From Armatimonadota bacterium (GTDB taxonomy: Bacteria; Armatimonadota; Zipacnadia; Zipacnadales; FEN-943), in the NCBI GenBank assembly GCA_029777735.1, contig JAKORR010000629.1, forward strand, positions 1 to 7,075: 7,075 nucleotides of DNA. The letters run 5' to 3'. Below the pieces are notes generated by a model, which saw only the letters and a program-made list of their open reading frames with translations, did no database searches and had not been told where the DNA came from. Shown here in pieces: positions 5,703-7,075 of the stretch (positions within the stretch are counted from its first letter, which is position 1; every line of letters starts with the position of its first letter). The position numbers and the translations under genes were made by a program.

Positions 5703-6604
5703 AGCGCATCCTGAGTGTCAGTTTAGGCTCGTCGAAGCGCGACAAGAAGGTGAATGTCGAGATCCTTGGCGAGCAATTCGAAGTGCACCGGCGGGGGACG
5801 GACGGCGACCTGAGGGTCTTTGCCGACCTGATGGTTGAGGCCGATGGGGTGGTGGATGCCCTATGCGTTGGCGGAGCCAACCTGGCACTGTACTGGCGTG
5901 GGCGCCGTTACCCGTTGCGCTCTTTTGACCGCATCGGCCGCCGGGTGAAGAAGACCCCAGTGGTCGACGGTTCGCTCATCAAGAACAGTCTCGAACGCGA
6001 GGCCTTGCTGTGGGTGCAGGAGCGGGGAATAGCTAATCTAATGAGTGACAAGATTTTGGTGGTGTGCGGCGTCGACAGGTTCGGTATAGCCGAGGAACTG
6101 CGCCGCCTGGGATCCCCCAACGTTGTGTTCGGTGACCTTATGTTCGACATCGGTCTGCCAATCGCCCTCCGGTTTCAGACCATTGACATACTCGCGCCAC
6201 TGTGCTTGCCTTTGGTGTGCTGCCTGCCCTTCTCTTGGCTCTACCCGACGGGGCACAACCAGGACGAAATCAAGCCGAAGTGGGAGAAGTGGTACCACTG
6301 GGCTGACCTTGTTGTCGGCGACTTTCTTATCATGCGCCGACACCTGCCGGACGAATTGCCTGACAAGGTTATCCTGACGAACACTATAACTGAACAGGAC
6401 CTTGAGATCCTGCGGCAACGTGGCGTGAGGGCCGTGGTGACTACCTCCCTGCGCGTCAGCGGCCGTAGCTTTGGTACAAATGTGCTGGAGGGAATAGTCA
6501 CGGTTCTGGCAGATCGCCCGCATGACGAGATCACGCCCCAGGACTGTCTCGAACTGGGGCGGCGCATGGGGTGGCAGCCGGAAGTCGTCGAACTGAACGT
6601 ATGA
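5699..6604 (+). CDS. Conserved protein of unknown function, often annotated 'quinate 5-dehydrogenase'
   Basis: The 301-residue product resembles a conserved family that I recall being labelled quinate 5-dehydrogenase in genomes of Firmicutes and other deep lineages, but I see no evidence for that reaction. Its N-terminus reads MKRILSVSLGSSKRDKKV. Other conserved-looking blocks are RRGTDGDL (31-38), KKTPVVDGS (84-92) with KNSLER (95-100), VVFGDLMFDIGLP (142-154), VVGDFLIMRRHLP (205-217) and NTITEQD (228-234). A hydrophobic stretch (about 160-182) is broken by charged or polar residues, so I would not call it a membrane segment. I see no clear GxGxxG dinucleotide-binding loop, which weakens the dehydrogenase label. 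The ATG start forms an ATGA overlap with the dus stop, with AAGGGA 5 bases upstream. The gene ends in an ATGA overlap with the acyl-ACP reductase-like gene, implying a coupled pair and perhaps an accessory or regulatory role for that enzyme. Confidence 0.8.
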   Translation: MKRILSVSLGSSKRDKKVNVEILGEQFEVHRRGTDGDLRVFADLMVEADGVVDALCVGGANLALYWRGRRYPLRSFDRIGRRVKKTPVVDGSLIKNSLEREALLWVQERGIANLMSDKILVVCGVDRFGIAEELRRLGSPNVVFGDLMFDIGLPIALRFQTIDILAPLCLPLVCCLPFSWLYPTGHNQDEIKPKWEKWYHWADLVVGDFLIMRRHLPDELPDKVILTNTITEQDLEILRQRGVRAVVTTSLRVSGRSFGTNVLEGIVTVLADRPHDEITPQDCLELGRRMGWQPEVVELNV

Positions 6605-7075
6605 TTGAACACAGATTTGCCTTCATAATTCATGCTCTTGACGCCAAAGACGCAGCGCGGAAGTACCCCCTCGCCCGGTACCTGCCGGATAGATGGGTGG
6701 AGGGGCTTATGCGATTGGCCAAGCCTCAGGTGCTCAGCGAGATCACGGGTGTGACCTCTGCCACGGGCGCTCAGACGGAAGGATGGTTCGTCGGCCTGCC
6801 CCGGACTGCCCGCCAGCTCATGGACCACAACGGTGAGGGCGTGGAAGTAGTCATCCAGGCAGCGCGAGTGGCTGAGGAGCTAGGAGCAGAGATCGTCGGC
6901 CTGGGCGCCTATACCAGCATCATAGGTGACGGTGGCAAGCAGATTGCCGACGCTGTGGACATCGCCGTGACCACCGGCAACAGCTACACTGTTTACACAG
7001 CTGTCGAGGGTGCGCTGCGTGCTGCCGAGATGATGGGCACAGATCCCAGCCAGGCCGCTGTGACAGTGCTGGGGG
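6601..7075 (+). CDS. Acyl-ACP reductase (AAR)-like / shikimate dehydrogenase-like oxidoreductase, 3' end beyond the window
   Basis: The first 158 codons are visible and open to the window's end. The translation resembles cyanobacterial long-chain acyl-ACP reductase, which reduces fatty acyl-ACP with NADPH to fatty aldehyde. Compare FAFIIHALDAKDA (6-18) with the AAR N-terminus FGLIGHLTSLEHA, LGAYTSII (101-108) with LGGFSSIV, and TTGNSYTVY (124-132) with TTGNTHTAY. The sequence SQAAVTVLG (150-158) then enters the expected GATGxxG nucleotide-binding loop. The loop and the catalytic Cys (near residue 294 in the cyanobacterial enzyme) lie outside, so activity cannot be judged. Automated annotation may call it shikimate or saccharopine dehydrogenase because of the Rossmann fold. 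ATG 6601 overlaps the upstream stop by 4 bases (ATGA). No nearby ribosome binding site is visible, so it is probably translated by coupling. The homology comparison is from memory, not a search. Confidence 0.82.
   Translation, partial: MIEHRFAFIIHALDAKDAARKYPLARYLPDRWVEGLMRLAKPQVLSEITGVTSATGAQTEGWFVGLPRTARQLMDHNGEGVEVVIQAARVAEELGAEIVGLGAYTSIIGDGGKQIADAVDIAVTTGNSYTVYTAVEGALRAAEMMGTDPSQAAVTVLG

Noticed and set aside
5858..6246. Hydrophobic stretches in the 301-residue unknown protein as membrane segments
   Set aside because: They are interrupted by Arg, Asp, Gln and Pro and are too short for a confident transmembrane helix; a buried core strand or helix fits better.

Overview
The window is a dense, GC-rich, single-strand gene cluster. 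Eight protein-coding genes, all on the + strand, cover nearly all of it. The only real gap is about 83 bases (3157-3239). I see no RNA genes, insertion sequences, CRISPR arrays or convincing terminators. The set points to a bacterium with a Gram-negative (LPS-bearing) envelope, because it makes Kdo and an activated heptose, the two inner-core LPS sugars. The last two genes resemble a pair I associate with Firmicutes, Chloroflexi and similar deep lineages, and the final one has its best-known relative in Cyanobacteria. I would therefore look outside classical Proteobacteria (for example Armatimonadota or another LPS-bearing terrabacterial lineage), but the sequence alone does not fix the phylum.

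Region 1 (6-3156) is an LPS inner-core sugar operon: heptose-1-phosphate adenylyltransferase (hldE C-domain/rfaE2 type), kdsB (CMP-Kdo synthetase), kdsA (Kdo-8-phosphate synthase, metal-dependent type) and kdsD/kpsF (arabinose-5-phosphate isomerase). Three of the four Kdo steps from ribulose-5-phosphate to CMP-Kdo are present. The Kdo-8-phosphate phosphatase (KdsC) is missing, and the next gene is a different type of phosphatase.

Region 2 (3216/3240-5702) holds a short, cytosolic-looking metallophosphoesterase of the 5'-nucleotidase superfamily with altered catalytic residues, then coaX (type III pantothenate kinase, first step of CoA synthesis) and a DusB-like tRNA-dihydrouridine synthase.

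Region 3 (5699-7075) holds a conserved protein of unknown function (a family often labelled 'quinate 5-dehydrogenase'). It overlaps by 4 bases the start of a dehydrogenase that runs off the window. The visible 158 residues resemble cyanobacterial acyl-ACP reductase (AAR), which makes fatty aldehydes. This pair is the most interesting content of the window.

Five of the seven junctions are exact 4-base stop/start overlaps (GTGA or ATGA), a sixth (kdsA/kdsD) has a gap of 0-3 bases, and coaX/dus is separated by a few bases. This argues for one long transcript with translational coupling. The only possible break is 3157-3239, where a 16-codon mini-ORF lies in frame with the phosphoesterase.
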